Positions 11,791 to 24,060 of a stretch of DNA of 64,000 nt are shown here, in pieces. The notes beneath the pieces were generated by a model. The model was given only the letters and a program-made list of their open reading frames with translations, was not told the origin of the DNA and made no database searches. Every line of letters starts with the position of its first letter. Within the stretch, counting starts at the first letter, position 1. Source of the stretch: Ephemerocybe angulata. Lineage: Eukaryota > Basidiomycota > Agaricomycetes > Agaricales > Psathyrellaceae. The stretch covers positions 372,001 to 436,000 of the forward strand of contig JAACJK010000223.1 of the NCBI GenBank assembly GCA_013368325.1. The letters run 5' to 3'. Both the position numbers and the translations under genes were made by a program.

Positions 11791-12670
11791 ATAGAACACG
11801 AGGAGATGGAGCTCGCTTGCGTTCCTCGAGGCTCGTAGCCTAAAATAGGGTTTCACAGTCGGAGTGCCTGAATGTTTTAGTTGGTTTGGGTGGAGAGCGT
11901 CGGCTGGAGTGCGCTTTTGGAGGTCTACCTGGCTAGTGTTGCATACTCGTCGATGGAGCCTACATAGAGCTCCTGTAGGTTGCTGGCCTAGAGGACATAC
12001 TGGGTCAGGTCATACTGCCGTCCTTTGGAGGCCTTGATTTGAGGCTCGACTGATCGAGCAATCACGGGGTACGGGCGCTTAATCTGTGATGGCGGATGCT
12101 CGATGGAATAGCCCATATGCCTGCCTGACGTTCAAGGGCTTTCTCTAAGAGCTGGCTCCATACTGATTCCCGTATACTAATGCGTAGAAGTACAATTTAT
12201 CTAACAGCGTTGTAAACATAATAAGCACCGTATCTCGAATCAGCACAAGTCCCTAGACCACGCATATTATTTGAGTAATGCGAAGCCCAACGTCTCCATT
12301 ATACCATTCCAATCCCTACTCCGGGCTGCAATTTTACCTTCTCGCCGAAGTACTTCTCAACAAGCGCAGCAGCAACGACAGACTATGCGTATTGACGCCC
12401 TCCACCCAGTATAGTGGGATATGAGAAGAAAGGGGTACTGTGTAGGCAAATTGATGACCTTTATCGATTATGGTGGTTTAGTTATATAGTCGGAAGCAGC
12501 AGCTGACCACAGTGGATCAAACACGAGGCAGTGCGGCTTTGCCAGGGGCTTGTTGGTTTTATACCCGTGCCAACGGACGTATGCTACATTTATTAATATG
12601 CGGGGCAATGAAGATATAGTGACTTTACCAGACTACTAGAGTGCACAAGTCAATGGAACATTGAAGGTAT
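11791..12670. other. Intergenic mosaic, no gene
   Basis: Contains pieces of the BTB-II 5' flank (to about 12,000) and an orphan copy of the BTB upstream motif at 12,061-12,083 with no BTB gene following it. The rest is AT-richer sequence without an open frame. Probably the 3' region of the BTB-C gene at 12,671. Confidence 0.5.
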
Positions 12671-13907
12671 CTATGCTATGTCATCTCTGGAACTCCCCTG
12701 AAGACTCTTCACTTCATCACCAAAGAACCTAGAAACGTAGCACCCAGCGTCCACCGGCGCCTGTGCGGCTGGATCTCGTTTCGCCCTCCTGATAATCCCC
12801 ATAATCAAGACCTGGTCACTGCGCAATACAACCGCTTTACACGAAATACATGTCTTACTCTCAACCTTCGTACCCCCCGTTTCCGGGCAGCGCCCACCGT
12901 TTCGACAGCTACAAAGGATACTTGATAGAAGCACGATGAAACCCCCTCCCTCTCCGGGTTCCCGTAGGGGTCGTCCTATGGCGTAGAGGACCTCGTCATC
13001 ATACACCTTTTCAGAGCAATTCATACAGTCGTCCTTGTGTTGGGTTATACGAGCCGAGCATTCTGGGCACCGAATGGACTTGAGTTTGAACTCGATACCC
13101 TCTTCTCGAGCAATTTGCGCTGCACATTCCAGTTGCTTCTGGATCCAGACAACTTTCGCTGCGGATTCCCAGCCAAGGGCAACACCCAGCGTCTCGATAG
13201 ATGCTCCTGAGCCGGATTGCGGCGTGACGAGGCTGCAGAGGCCCTGTTCCAGCCAGGTGGAAATTCTGTATTTTCTCGCAAGGACGACCTTGTCCAAGGG
13301 GGTCAGCTTGTCACCGATGGAAAGCTGTGTGATGGCTGTTTCGCGAATCTGAGCGTAAAGCAGCAACGTCAGAGTCCCTGTTCGATAGCAGGCTGACAAG
13401 TAATATATCAGACGATGAGGGTGAACGAACCATATCCATCTCCCACGCAGTGGATAACTTGAGGACGTCGATCCACTCTTGCTTGCTCAGGGTTATGGTC
13501 GGGGACAATGTCGGCTTCCCCAACATTGATTCAACTTTCGTCGCACTATTATACCAGGCAATTCTGAGAATACCCACGTGGTGAGCTATAATTGAATGTG
13601 ACGACGTACGAGGGATATAAGATCTTCAACAGACTTCTGAACTCTGAACTCGTATACCCTTCCAACACGATCGGATTGTCATTGGACTGGCCTTCGACCA
13701 CAGTCTGGTCGTCTACACCAGTAGGGAGTCGAAACATGTCCGCGAAGACGTCCGATGCGTCCTCCAGCCCATGCCTCGGAACCCGAAATAAGGTATCTTC
13801 GACCTGCGGGATATCCATCATCATCAGTAGCGTCAGCAATCGCAACCTGAGCCGGGTACCTTGAATACAACTGTCTCCCAGTAGAAGTCGGCGCTTTGAG
13901 TGCACAT
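12671..13907 (-). CDS. BTB-C protein, intact, 344 residues
   Basis: Exons 13860-13907, 13610-13803, 13431-13545, 12671-13348; sizes and phases match the paralogues. Order of parts: MCTQSADFYWETVVFK; BTB/POZ core VEDTLFRVPRHGLEDAS to LLKILYPS (about residues 17-81); helical linker with KQEWIDVLKLSTAWEMDM; a second helical part VVLARKYRISTWLEQGL; then a cysteine-pair module with CPECSA and CMNC, CSCRNGGRCP and CISCKAVVLRSDQVLI, and a conserved end DAGCYVSRFFGDEVKSLQ. The CxxC pairs suggest zinc binding. Agaric BTB proteins of this type are generally uncharacterised; CUL3 adaptor or transcriptional roles are possible. A decayed SMR gene lies just upstream. Confidence 0.8.
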
Positions 13908-14025
13908 GGTGAGCAAACTGCTTTGGGTGGCGAAAAGCGCAGTGGTGTACTGGGTTAAAGAGGCGGCATCGATTTGGTATCGATTATGCGCGCCGCGTGG
14001 GTCGATAGCGTTAGCTGATCGATCA

Positions 14026-14047
14026 ATCACGGGGTACGGGCGCTTAA
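14026..14047 (-). promoter_or_regulatory. Conserved BTB upstream motif
   Basis: Exact CACGGGGTACGGGCGCTTAA core about 120 bp upstream of the BTB-C start at 13,907, preceded by GATCGATCAAT. Confidence 0.65.
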
Positions 14048-14465
14048 ACTTGGACCTATAACCGGTCGCCTATGAGCAAAAGAGCTCGATAGAGCCGGGG
14101 CGATGTGCTGTGAGCTGGTGTGACGGACGGCGAGCATGTCGTGTTGGTCAAATGGCCGGAGGTATTAGACGGCCCGATGACTTTGAAGGCTGGCCGAGTT
14201 CGGGGGTTGCCGTACATAGATAGGGGCGTTTTTGCATGGGTGTGTTTAGGCGCCCGTCGATACCTGGCTGCTTTACGCCTGTAGGAAAGGAGCGTGCTGT
14301 CTGCCAGGCTTTACACTCTAAGTCTCTGCTTATGCCTCTCAGAATCAGATTTCTAAGGCACAGAAGGAAAGTATAGTACAGAAAGGAATTATTTGTGCGT
14401 CCTAGTATACTACTATATCCCTTCTATATATACCTATCATTCTAAGACCACGCAAGCCCAGCACT

Positions 14466-14980
14466 TTAGTCGAGCTCATCAATCAATCCCTTAAGAGCCT
14501 CCCTGCGCTCCATAGCACGGGCGCTATCCAGAACCTCCTGTGCATAGATGAAGTCCACAAGGTCCCGAGCTTCGACTGCAGCATCATCCTGTTTATGCTG
14601 GCGGTGCTCCCCGAACTTTTGCCAGGCCCTATAAAAGTTGATTTAGGTCAGCGACTGAATCTTCCGAGGAATTTGGTGGGAACTCGAACTGACTTTCCAA
14701 GGAGATATCCCCCAACACCACCAACAGCCACGTTCGACTTCGCGCCCCTCGCTTCAAGCCCCGACTCGCCGTCGTAGTAGTCGCGTTGGTTGTAGCGCTC
14801 CGTCACCCTAGGTTCAAAATAAGCCTTCCCGACCGATATAGATAGTTGGGGAGAAGTACTGACTTGGTAGCAGTATAAGCAGCAAGAGCGCCAAGCGCCA
14901 TATTCGTCTTTGCCCCCCGCTCCTTAAGCTCCCCGTCCCATTCCCGGGACTCAAGGCGAATGCGGATACAGTCTACGGCA
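14466..14980 (-). pseudogene. SMR gene lacking its signal-peptide exon (SMR-2)
   Basis: Three family exons can be read. One starts at 14,980 (AVDCIRIRLESREWDGELKE, then KTNMALGALAAYTATK). A middle exon reads DYYDGESGLEARGAK and GVGGYLLGK. The last exon, 14,466-14,628, reads ARDLVDFIYAQEVLDSARAM and ends LIDELD. Phases are still 2-2-2 and each exon is open. Upstream, the intron-1 sequence (GGGCCAATTGC, compare 56,650) is present, but at about 15,060 it meets unrelated DNA where exon 1 should be. Without a start and signal peptide this copy is probably non-functional. Confidence 0.7.
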
Positions 14981-15060
14981 CTGTGATAAAAAAGCAATTG
15001 GCCCATAAGTACAACGGCCCACTCCGACGTCATTGAGACCTAAAATTCTCCGGATTTTAG

Positions 15061-15600
15061 ATGCAATCCATAGACCATATTACAGCACAAGCTATGCAAA
15101 AATGCGGCTCTCGTAAATCTGTACGCCAGCACTGTTGTGGACCTGGTCTACACACGCTCAATCGAAGCTCCCCCGCTGCCGGACTTTTGGCGTCTCCAGC
15201 ACCGGGTCAAAGGAAACTGCGAAGTCGGTCAGGGTTCGACCGTTCGGGCTCAGTGTTTTACTCAGCAGCCTCCAGGATACTATACTGCTAGGACGAGTAG
15301 TCGGAGGTTGCTCAAGGTGGCTTCAAGCTTGTGATAAGAAGTCAAAGAATTAAGTGTCCATTAGATCGAACAGAGTCTATTCATCAAACTCTTGATACAG
15401 CCACCTCAAGCTCAGTCTCTTCCAACGATTGGCTTAGGCTATTCCCTGGCATGGGATTCGAGAAAAGAACGGCTAACCAGACTGGCTTTCGCAAACCCCA
15501 TACTTCGTCAAAGAGTGTTATGATCGTGACGAAAGATAGGATCATAGAGAGGATCTTCAGAAAGTGAGGAAGCGACGAGGGGAGGAATGTAAAAAGGTGA
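15061..15600. other. Unassigned stretch with a gene-like fragment
   Basis: A plus-strand frame (about 15,137-15,334) reads LVYTRSIEAPPLPDFWRLQH and continues to a stop. Its composition looks like a genuine 3' exon, but no upstream exons or family can be assigned. It borders the break that removed exon 1 of SMR-2. Possibly the end of a gene brought in by the rearrangement. Confidence 0.25.
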
Positions 15601-15786
15601 GAGAATGAGAGTTGACGATTGTTGAGTAAATTAGAATTAGAGAGAGATACTGTTCAGTTAATGTGGTCGAGGGTGAGTAACGCACACTCACCTGTCCAAA
15701 GGACATGTCGGAGGGCCTGGAGGAATTGGAGTTGTTCGCAGCTTGTATCCAAAGCATGTTAGGGACAGCGAGGGTGCACGAGAATT

Positions 15787-17585
15787 TTAGGATATGCGCC
15801 CGCCTTGTAAGACCGGTCCTGAAGGAGACATGCGAGTGGCAAGCCTATTAAGCATACCGCCACTCGTATCGTTTGATAACTTGGTAGGAGAACTCACCCC
15901 AGCGTACTCCATGTCCCTGACTCCTTCTGACCATACCCGCGTACCGCGACCCAGCTTGCAATCCATATTCCAACGCCCAGTATTTCCATGAGGTAGTACG
16001 ACCTGACATACCCGTCCGGTGAGATATACTTTATAAGCTCAGGTATCATCATTCGCATATCGCCGACCATCCATGCCCAGACGCCTGCGATGCAAATGAG
16101 AATGGACCAGATAAGGCTGAGATGGATTGTAATCCCCGTCAGTGCAAGGCCAGTGCAGACAATTTCAACCGGTTTAGGTGTATTTTACTTACATGAAAAA
16201 GGAAAGGAATGTTGTCCACTTGGACGAAGGGAATTGCGTGCTAACCCACCTCGCAGCGGAGGCTCCAAGGAAGAATAATACGAGATCGGCGCAGCTTGGG
16301 GAGATGTGGAGTATGAATAGGCGCAATGCGGTTACACCCACAAGGCATATCATGATACTGCACAACACAGGTTGTCAGAGGCTCGACGCATGATGGTGTC
16401 AATGCTGCGCACCTGAGGCGGATAGTGAAGGAGAATAGTGGTCTGGTCGGTGGTTTAGAGATCGCAAACGCAATCAGAAGAAGAATGACGGTGTACCAAT
16501 CCTTGCTGTGGGCAGGGAACCATTCGCCTGTGGGGAAGACAGAGAGTTGAGCAATAATGTAGATGCTCGTGGCGATAGGTTTGGTCATGAAAGTTGGATA
16601 TTGGGTGTAGAGCACACGTTCTGTCCAGCTGATGAGGTCGTCCCTGGCCATGATATCCTCTGGGTGTCCCTCCAGATCCCTTGAAGCGACGTTCAGTGCA
16701 ATTTACCCCACGATTAACCGATTTACTTACGAGTCGGATATGCTTTCGGTCTCTCTCCCCATTCGCATGAGCCGTCCCGCTGTATAGGCGACAATTGACG
16801 TGATCCCAATCACGCCGACTTGAATCAAAGTAGGCACCGACCACGCAAGGTTGTACAGTAGCCTTGACCCTCCAAAGTACCCATCGCACACCGGCTGAGG
16901 GAACTTGATACCCTTGACTCCAGGGATGAAAAGAAGGCATATCATCATAATTTCGAGGGCAAGCGCACCAACAGACAACGCCCTCGCCGCGTGAATCTCC
17001 AACGCTCTATGATCATGTGCGATGTCGTTCTCCGCGGCGGCTTCCTGAATTGGGAATAGGTGAGGGTGCCAAAGTGACACGAAGGATAAGCACCAGAGGT
17101 GCATGGACGCTGGGGATGCTACAGCAACTGCGATAAAGATTCCGTCGACCTTGCTCAGTTGTCCCTTGGTTACTGAGACGAGGCTGGCAATGAGTAGGGA
17201 GTACAAAACTGCGAGGTGGGCATAGAGCATTGGTCTCCTCAGGCGAGGCATGTATACGAGCACGATACCTAGAGGTGCACCAATTCAGTAGTCACCTTAT
17301 CCTCCACCTCTTTCCCTAAGTACTCACCATAGACAATCGACGATACGTAGACTGAGTGTCACTGATCAGTACGAGCAGTGATTATGAAAGTTCAGATGGT
17401 CACTTACTCGATACTTGTTGCCCCTTTCCGTTCACGTCTGGATTGGGACAAGGTCGCACGAAGGGGCATATGTTACTGAGAGGCTCGATGCAGAAGGCCT
17501 TCTCATAGCTCTCGTTATATCCCCAGGTGAAGGCGAAGTCTGGAAAAAATAACTCTGGGACGTCGCCAATCACGCTCCCATACAT
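15787..17585 (-). CDS. Polytopic membrane protein, unknown function
   Basis: Multi-exon gene. Exons visible are 17408-17585, 17328-17351, 16731-17268, 16413-16679, one of about 120 nt near 16,250-16,370, one ending at 15,898, and a short last exon ending at 15,787. The start at 17,585 (MYGSVIGDVPELFFPDF) is the choice that precedes a lumenal-looking, Cys-containing N-terminus; an in-frame ATG at 17,765 is an alternative. Eight to ten hydrophobic segments follow, among them LAVLYSLLIASLVSV, IFIAVAVASPASMHLW, VGALALEIMMICLLFI, YTVILLLIAFAI, MICLVGVTALRLFILH, LIWSILICIAGVWAWMV and LMEILGVGIWIASWVAV. I do not recognise the family. The gene sits in the spacer between the two inverted-repeat arms. 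Confidence 0.6.
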
Positions 17586-18215
17586 CAGAGATAGTGGCGA
17601 GGGTGATGTGTAAGGTGGGGGCAGCGGCTTTGGTTCGCTCGCCCTTATACGAATGTAAGAAACTTCAAGGCTGTGTGCCTCTGTACGCTCACATATGCTG
17701 TGGACACAGAAGCCACCATATGGAATTACAATCCCCACGTTCTCCTCCACCATCATGGCCGCCACCGTGCAGTGAATTAATTACCGCCTTTTTCCCGAAA
17801 GGGCAAATTTCTATCGCTCTCATACTTCTTGTCGACGCCATCATGTGGACGACAACTCTCTATTATGTCGCCCCAGAACATCTTTATCCATCTCGTTCCG
17901 AACAGCGAGGGTCCGGCATTTCGAACTGCTCGTAGCTAGGACTGTATTACACAGCCTCGTCGAGACGGTCTGCGGGATAGCGAACCATCAGTTTTCATCT
18001 CGGTCCAGCCATCTGGGGACAACAGCGGCGGTTAGGCTCCCTTGTAACAAATAGGCGCCCAAACGATCAGAGCATCCAGGAAAGACCATCGCAAGAAGTG
18101 ACGTGCACCTCGACAAGACAGACAAGAAGATTCAATTTACACAGCACGACCCGTAGCCACACAGGCATCCCAAATGAGAACGAAAACAAAACAGTACGAA
18201 CATATCCGCAAGCCC

Positions 18216-21200
18216 CTACACCATCCCCTCCAAAATCTTCAAATGCCCCATCCCACACGCGCCCCTCGTCCAATCCCGCACAAGCCGATACTTCCTCTTC
18301 TCCCCACACCCCTCAACCGCACACCCCTCCACCCTCGGCGCCCTCCCCGCCTCCCCATCCACCTCCATTGCCTCCTCCCCACCCCCCCTCTTCCCCGTCT
18401 TTCCCGCTTCAACACCCTGCACCAGCAAACTCGGCAACGACAAGCTCAGCACCATCCTCCTCTCGAGCGCCTGCACAGCCGCACCGTCGACCTCCATGCT
18501 ATCAGCGCTAGCGGGGGCAGCGGGCGCCTGCTCGGGCACATTGACGACGCGCGAGACCCAGCGCACCCATGTCGGCTTCGGCTCGTCCCGCACACCCTCG
18601 TCTTCCCACTCCTCCCCTTCGCCTTCCTCACCCTCCACAAGCTCCTCCTCGCCATCCTCATCTGGTTCGTCGCCCGTAGCAGCTAGATGGGGTGGCCTTT
18701 AATTCGCGAGCTAAAATAGAGCGAGAAAGGGGGTTAGGAACGCACCTTTCAACCGACTCCCACCCGGAGCCGGGCCTCGAGCCTTCCCCGCACGTCCAAC
18801 GGGCGTCACGCTCCCCGTCCCCACCGAATCCGTCGTATTCGTCCTCCGCGCCCTTGGCCTCGTCTGTTTCTTCAGTAGCCTATTAATCGTCTCCGCCTAC
18901 AACAAAACGCGCATTCGTTAGTGAACTCTCCGCACGAAGGTATGTATCAAACAGGACTTCTCCAGCCCACGCTAATCCAGGTACTCGAATAAGCGCCCGA
19001 GAACGGCAAGGCCCACGCCGCACATTACATCCCCGCAACGAGGCGATAAAGGAAGGAACGAGAGCGTACCTTCTCATCCTCCAACTTCTTCTCACTTAGA
19101 TTCTTCCTCTTCCGCGCCGTCTCCTCCCTTCTCAACTTCATCTCCATCTCCGTCAACTGCTTCTTGCGCCGCCCGCCTGCGCCCGAGCCCGCGATCGCAG
19201 CGCCTACACGTCCCATCGAGGTAGACGAAGTATCGGAAGGACAGGAGGGGGTGGATCGGAGAGGAAATATTGATGTCAGTAAGCAAAGGTGTAATGTAAT
19301 ATGTATCGGAATATAAGGCGCTTACCGTCCAGAGAAACATGCGACGAGTCGACCATAGACGCCAACACCGCCTGGCGCGTTGTAAGCGGCCGTGCAGGTC
19401 GATCTAAGAACAGTCAGTAAGTCAATCCACAGAGTGGCAAAATATAAACCGAACGCACCTTTCCCCCCACCCTCACTATCATCATCTTCACTATCTTCAC
19501 TCTCCACATCCACGTTCCGATAAAAAGTAATCTCGCCCTCCACATCCTCACTCTCCACATCGACATCGACATCGACATCCCGCTCTGCATCCCCCTCCAC
19601 ATCCACATCCACATCCACATCATCGTCCTCATCCCCCTCCCCATCTTCCTCATCCTCATCCCCCTCTTCTTCCTCCCGATCATCATCTTCGTCGTCTTCC
19701 TCTGAATCCTCCTCCTCCTCGTCCTGAGGGAATGCAACCCTCCTTCCCCTCCCAACAAACGCCCTCGTCGCACCCCTCTGCGCCATCGGACCCCTCTTCG
19801 GAATCGACGCCCCCGCCCTCCCCTTCGCCGTGCTCCTCGCACCCACACTGGCATTCCCTTTCGTACTCCCGCCGGCCCTGGAACTCGAGCCCGACCCAGA
19901 TCCAGAACCTTCGGCACCGGCGCCGCCGTTCGCAGGGAGCTTGAGTTTTATCCTCAAAGCGCCTCCTTTGGGCTCCGGGGGCGCCGCAGGGGCGGTGGGT
20001 GGTGCAGAGGGTAAAACGGCACTGGGTGCAGCGCTAGCCTGAGATGCGGAGGGTAGGGAAGCGGCCACAGGCGGAGGCGCAGGCATAGATACAGGCACAT
20101 TCGCACCCATAAACCCCCTCGCCGCAGCCCTCCCCCTCGACGTCGGAGGCCCCGCAGATACCCCTGTCCCAGATATCGATTCAATACCCATCATAGGCCC
20201 AGCCGACACAGACGCCGGAGCAGCGGCCGGGAGATTGGCAGAGGGTGAGCTCGAAGCACCAGCAGCACCCTCCCTCCTCCGCTTCTCAATCTCCCGCTTG
20301 TTCTCCTGCACGCGCTCGATCCACTCCCGCGTCGAGGGCGGCTCCTTCGCGCTCCACCCCGTCTCCTTCTCCTTGCCCGCCTCCACCGCACTTGCACTTG
20401 GACCCGCATTCGCCTTGGCCTGCTTGTTCGCTGCGTCCATGCGCGCCTTCGACGCCTTGGCCTTGGCTTCGCTCCGTGCGAGGCGCCGCCGGCTGTACTC
20501 CATGTACTTCTGGTATTCGCCGCCGATGCGCCGTTCCTGTGCGAGTTGTGCTTCGAGCGTGCGTGCGGTCTTGGGCCAGGTGCTGCGGTCCTTTGGGCGC
20601 TGGGGGTAGGACGTGGATTAACATCGAATCTTTGACCGTAGTGTAGATAGGGAGAGATGAGGACTCACCGGCATATACTCCTCCTCATGATTATACATAT
20701 CACTTCCATCAGTCGTGCTGTCCTCCTCCTCCTTCTTATCTTCGTCGTCTTCGTCCTCGTCCTCGTCGCTCTGCGCATCGTCGCCCCCGCTGGACGACAC
20801 GACGCGCTTAATCCCCGCCGCCCCGCCGCGTGTCACGACAGCCGTCCGCCCACCGCCTTTCCCCTTCCCCTTGGCTCTATCCTTCGCTTTCCCCTTCTCT
20901 TTCTCCTTCTCTTTACCCTTCGGCGCGGTCACTTTTACATCCCGCCCCTTCGGCGCCTGCCTCCTCGTCTCAGGCCAAGCAGGCGCACCCCTCCCCCTCG
21001 TTGTCCTCCCCTTCCCCTTCCCTCCACTATCCTCCTCTTCGTCTTCGTCCTCGTCCTCGTCCCCGCTCTCCTCACTGTCCTCACTGTCCTCCTCCTCCTC
21101 GCTCGACTCGAGCTGCATATCTATATTGATAGCAGCGCGCGCAGCAGCCGCGCGTGCCGTGCGTCGGGGGGTCACAGTCACGTCGGCGTTGTTAGTGTTC

Positions 21201-21283
21201 GTGTTGGAGCCCGTGCGCCGTGCGGTGGAGGACGGCGGTGCCGCAGCGGATAGCGAGGCGCGGGTTTGGCGGCGTGGAGGCAT
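18216..21283 (-). CDS. IES2: INO80 chromatin-remodelling complex subunit Ies2/INO80B, copy 2
   Basis: Exons 20669-21283, 19459-20599, 19326-19403, 19070-19203, 18746-18896, 18216-18682; predicted 861 residues. The last four exons have the same lengths as copy 1 (78, 134, 151, 467). The PAPA-1 core MKLRREETARKRKNLSEKKL is identical, and the C-terminal cysteines are kept. Differences lie mainly in the acidic and Ser/Gly/Pro low-complexity regions of exons 1 and 2, where length changes are multiples of three. No stop or splice lesion was seen, so both copies appear able to make full proteins. This is unusual for a subunit normally encoded once. Confidence 0.9.
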
Positions 21284-21750
21284 GGTGGTGTTGAGGGATG
21301 TGGTATGTTGGGAGTGGTTCGTAGTCCACCACAGATCGAAAACCGCCGGTCGGTCGAGTGCGAGTCAGTTGTGGGACGTTCCGTATGTCCGAATGAGGAC
21401 CCCCAATAGACAGAAAACCCAATTAGTCGTGCAAGCAAGGCCCGTCCGCCAGCAATCGAGTATCGTAAGAGGAACGTGGAAGTCCCGTCGTGGTGGTGGG
21501 AGGAACGGAAGGATGGATGGAACGATCGAAGCAAACTCGTCAGATCCAATTCAAACGTTACTGATCAGGTCACAGGTGCAAAGCAACGCAAAGCAAAGCC
21601 AAAACGAGTGTCTCTTACGAGAAAGCCGGTGTTCTCCGCCCAGGAATGGGTGCTAGACGTCAGGTAGATAGCATCAATGAAAGGGTGATAGATGGATGTA
21701 TGGGACTTGCTTTACTTAGCTTGAGCTAAGCTAGCCTTCCTTCTTCTTCC
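21284..21750 (-). promoter_or_regulatory. IES2 copy 2 upstream region
   Basis: Mirror of 7,900-8,229 and of the 11,491-11,700 stub. It includes the pyrimidine-rich TTCCTTCC tract, the CACCACCACGACGGGA block and repeated GCTTTGCTTTGC. No TATA box is obvious. Presumed promoter; no coding sequence. Confidence 0.4.
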
Positions 21751-21752
21751 TT

Positions 21753-22025
21753 CTACTCCCATGTTCTAGATATACTTAGTTTCCCGACGTCGAGAACGAG
21801 GAGGAGGAGGAGTACCTCTCGCGCGGGATAAAAAGGTATGGCAGAAACAGAAAGAATTGAATATCGCCACTCACCACTATCACTTCCCCCATCCCTTCCC
21901 GCCTCATTCTTCCCTGCCTCAGCACCACCCACCCCAATCACCTGCGCCCCCGCCCTCGACCCGGCCCTCGTCCTCGAACCGCTCGTCTCTAAATAACCCT
22001 GACCATTCGCTTGGCGGGGTGGCAT
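21753..22025 (-). CDS. Small basic, glycine-rich hypothetical protein (right-arm copy)
   Basis: Counterpart of the gene at 7,547, starting MPPRQANGQGYLETSGSRTR and reaching a GTGAGT donor. The putative second-exon acceptor is changed relative to the left arm. A distant echo of its start occurs at 25,196 (MSPNKRMCGEGTER), upstream of the BTB gene. Function unknown; possibly not translated. Confidence 0.3.
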   Translation of the reverse strand: MPPRQANGQGYLETSGSRTRAGSRAGAQVIGVGGAEAGKNEAGRDGGSDSGEWRYSILSVSAIPFYPAREVLLLLLVLDVGKLSISRTWE

Positions 22026-22099
22026 ATTATACCTATCCCACTATCTTCCAAGTTATAAATCGATGTTCTACTTCCTTAAGCTTCGCGTGAAAGGTGAGG

Positions 22100-24060
22100 C
22101 GGTCGTGTTCTGTGATTCGTGGCGATGTGCTGTGAGCTGGTGTGACGGACGACGAGCACGTCGTGCTGGACGGTGAGCAGGTCGAATGGACGGCAGTATT
22201 AGACGGCGCGGTATCTTTGATGGCCGAGTTCGGGGGTTGCCGGACATAGGGGTGTTCTTGGCGTTGGTGGGGTTAAGCGCCCGTCGATGGCGAGCTGCTT
22301 TGTGTTGGCTCTCGCAGGAGGGTGTTGTCCGTAATGGCGCTTTAATGGCTCTGAAAGGGGCCTCATTAAATTTGGAGGGAGTGTGCTGCCTGTGCGTCCT
22401 TCTATTTACAATATCTATATCGCGCCATTCAAACGTATACCCGTTTGAAAGGTCTGCGAAGCAAAGCCAGCAGCCTCGCGTTCGCCAAGCATTGCCGACC
22501 ACGCACTCGGAGCCAATCTCGCCATCGCGCAGAAGAACACCGCCGAGGTTGGCAGCGAGGCGAAGAGTACGGCTTTCTTCAATTTTGCTATAGTCGAGGA
22601 GTTTCGAGTTTTAGGCTTGGGACGAGTGCGACGGGTACACCAGCATCTCTGGAGCCCGTGTTCTCGAGCAACTTCAAGCGCAAACGGACGCGAGGATTGA
22701 ACAGTGGAGATACCAAAATCCCGGTGGCATTGCTCAAAGTGCGCCATTCTACGCTTGGAACAGTGGCCTCTTTAAACAGCTAAATGCTCCAAGACGGTTG
22801 TGCACCTCAGTGGGAGTATTGGGTAACGCGCAATCAGGGAGGCTCCGAATTGACGCAGAAATTGCGCAAACTCTCAATTGAGTTATTTCAGCTCACCGGA
22901 TGTTGGTAATATGCGCCCAACGTGTTGTATCTCAGGAGAAGGCAGATATCCGGGTCCATGTGTTGGTCAGCGTTGGGTCAGAGGTTCCACATCTTGTCCT
23001 ATCTCCACCGGAGTCCGTGCAAGACTGGGTGCATCTGCGAATGCCACGCAGTCTGTTGTGTCTTCAGTTCATGAGGCATGAGCTCACTCACCTAAGTATC
23101 TTTACTTAAACCCACTCACTGGCAACGTTTCGTTTGCCATTGGGCGCGTAAATGGTAACGGCACGCGTTTCCACACTTTGCGCATTCTCTGCAAGGAAAG
23201 TACACGTTTTGTTGTTACAGCCCACTAAGCACTTCGAGGGGTCGGGCTGCTCTTATGGGGCTTCGGGAAAATGCACCCGGTACATAGATAGCGCGCATTA
23301 GGGCCAGCCTGAGGGTACCTTTTGCCCCCACGCTGTGATCCTCGAGGGCTATTTATACCTTGTCAAATGGTTCCATATTTATGAACAGTGCCAGTGCCTT
23401 AACGCCTCTTAATGCCTTGATACATATACATCGAGTGTAGGCTACCAAAATACTTATTATTGGGTACCCTTCTAAGTCTGGGTATCCACTTAAGCTTCAG
23501 CACCGAGTGCCGGAGATTCAAGTGTAGTGGCGGCTAACTCCAGCTGGTGATAATTTCCGAGGCGCATGCGCACCTCACCCCGTTGCGGAGTCACGGCAGC
23601 ATTTTTCCAGTTCCTTTCCGGGTCCCCGGAAAAATCTGACTTGCTCCCAGCGGATACCCCTTACCGATGCGCCACCAAATAAACCTAACCCACGTAGTCC
23701 ATAGATAGCGACATACTCTCAATGAACACGCTCCGCCTCCTCCATTTCTTCAGAAGAACTCTAAATCAGTACACCTGTACTTACTTAGCCAGATTTACCA
23801 CGCACCTCTCCGGAGTCCGGAAACATCAGGCGGGCCTGATGGAATTGTGAAACACACACTAACGAAGCTTACCGAGTACTTATGCGAGCACCCGGATGCA
23901 CGGCTGTGCACTTCTTACCAGAATTCTCTCAAGCATGCCTTACAAATGGCGTTCAGAGAAACGATAAATAGAGGCCTGGTCTGACTCCCTATTCTTCAGC
24001 TGGTCTCACCCATCCAACACTCTACTACTACACTCTCTCGCGTTGAACGCAATCTCCTTC
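22100..24060. other. SMR upstream region of the right arm, no gene
   Basis: Inverted copy of 5.4-7.5 kb. It contains the GTTCGGGGGTTGCCGGACAT block that recurs near SMR and BTB genes (4,232; 14,210; 46,950; 25,020 reversed). Short ORFs are not conserved between arms. Confidence 0.45.

Noticed and set aside
22415..22747. 110-residue minus-strand frame in the SMR upstream region
   Set aside because: The corresponding left-arm region (6.6-7.2 kb) does not preserve the frame.
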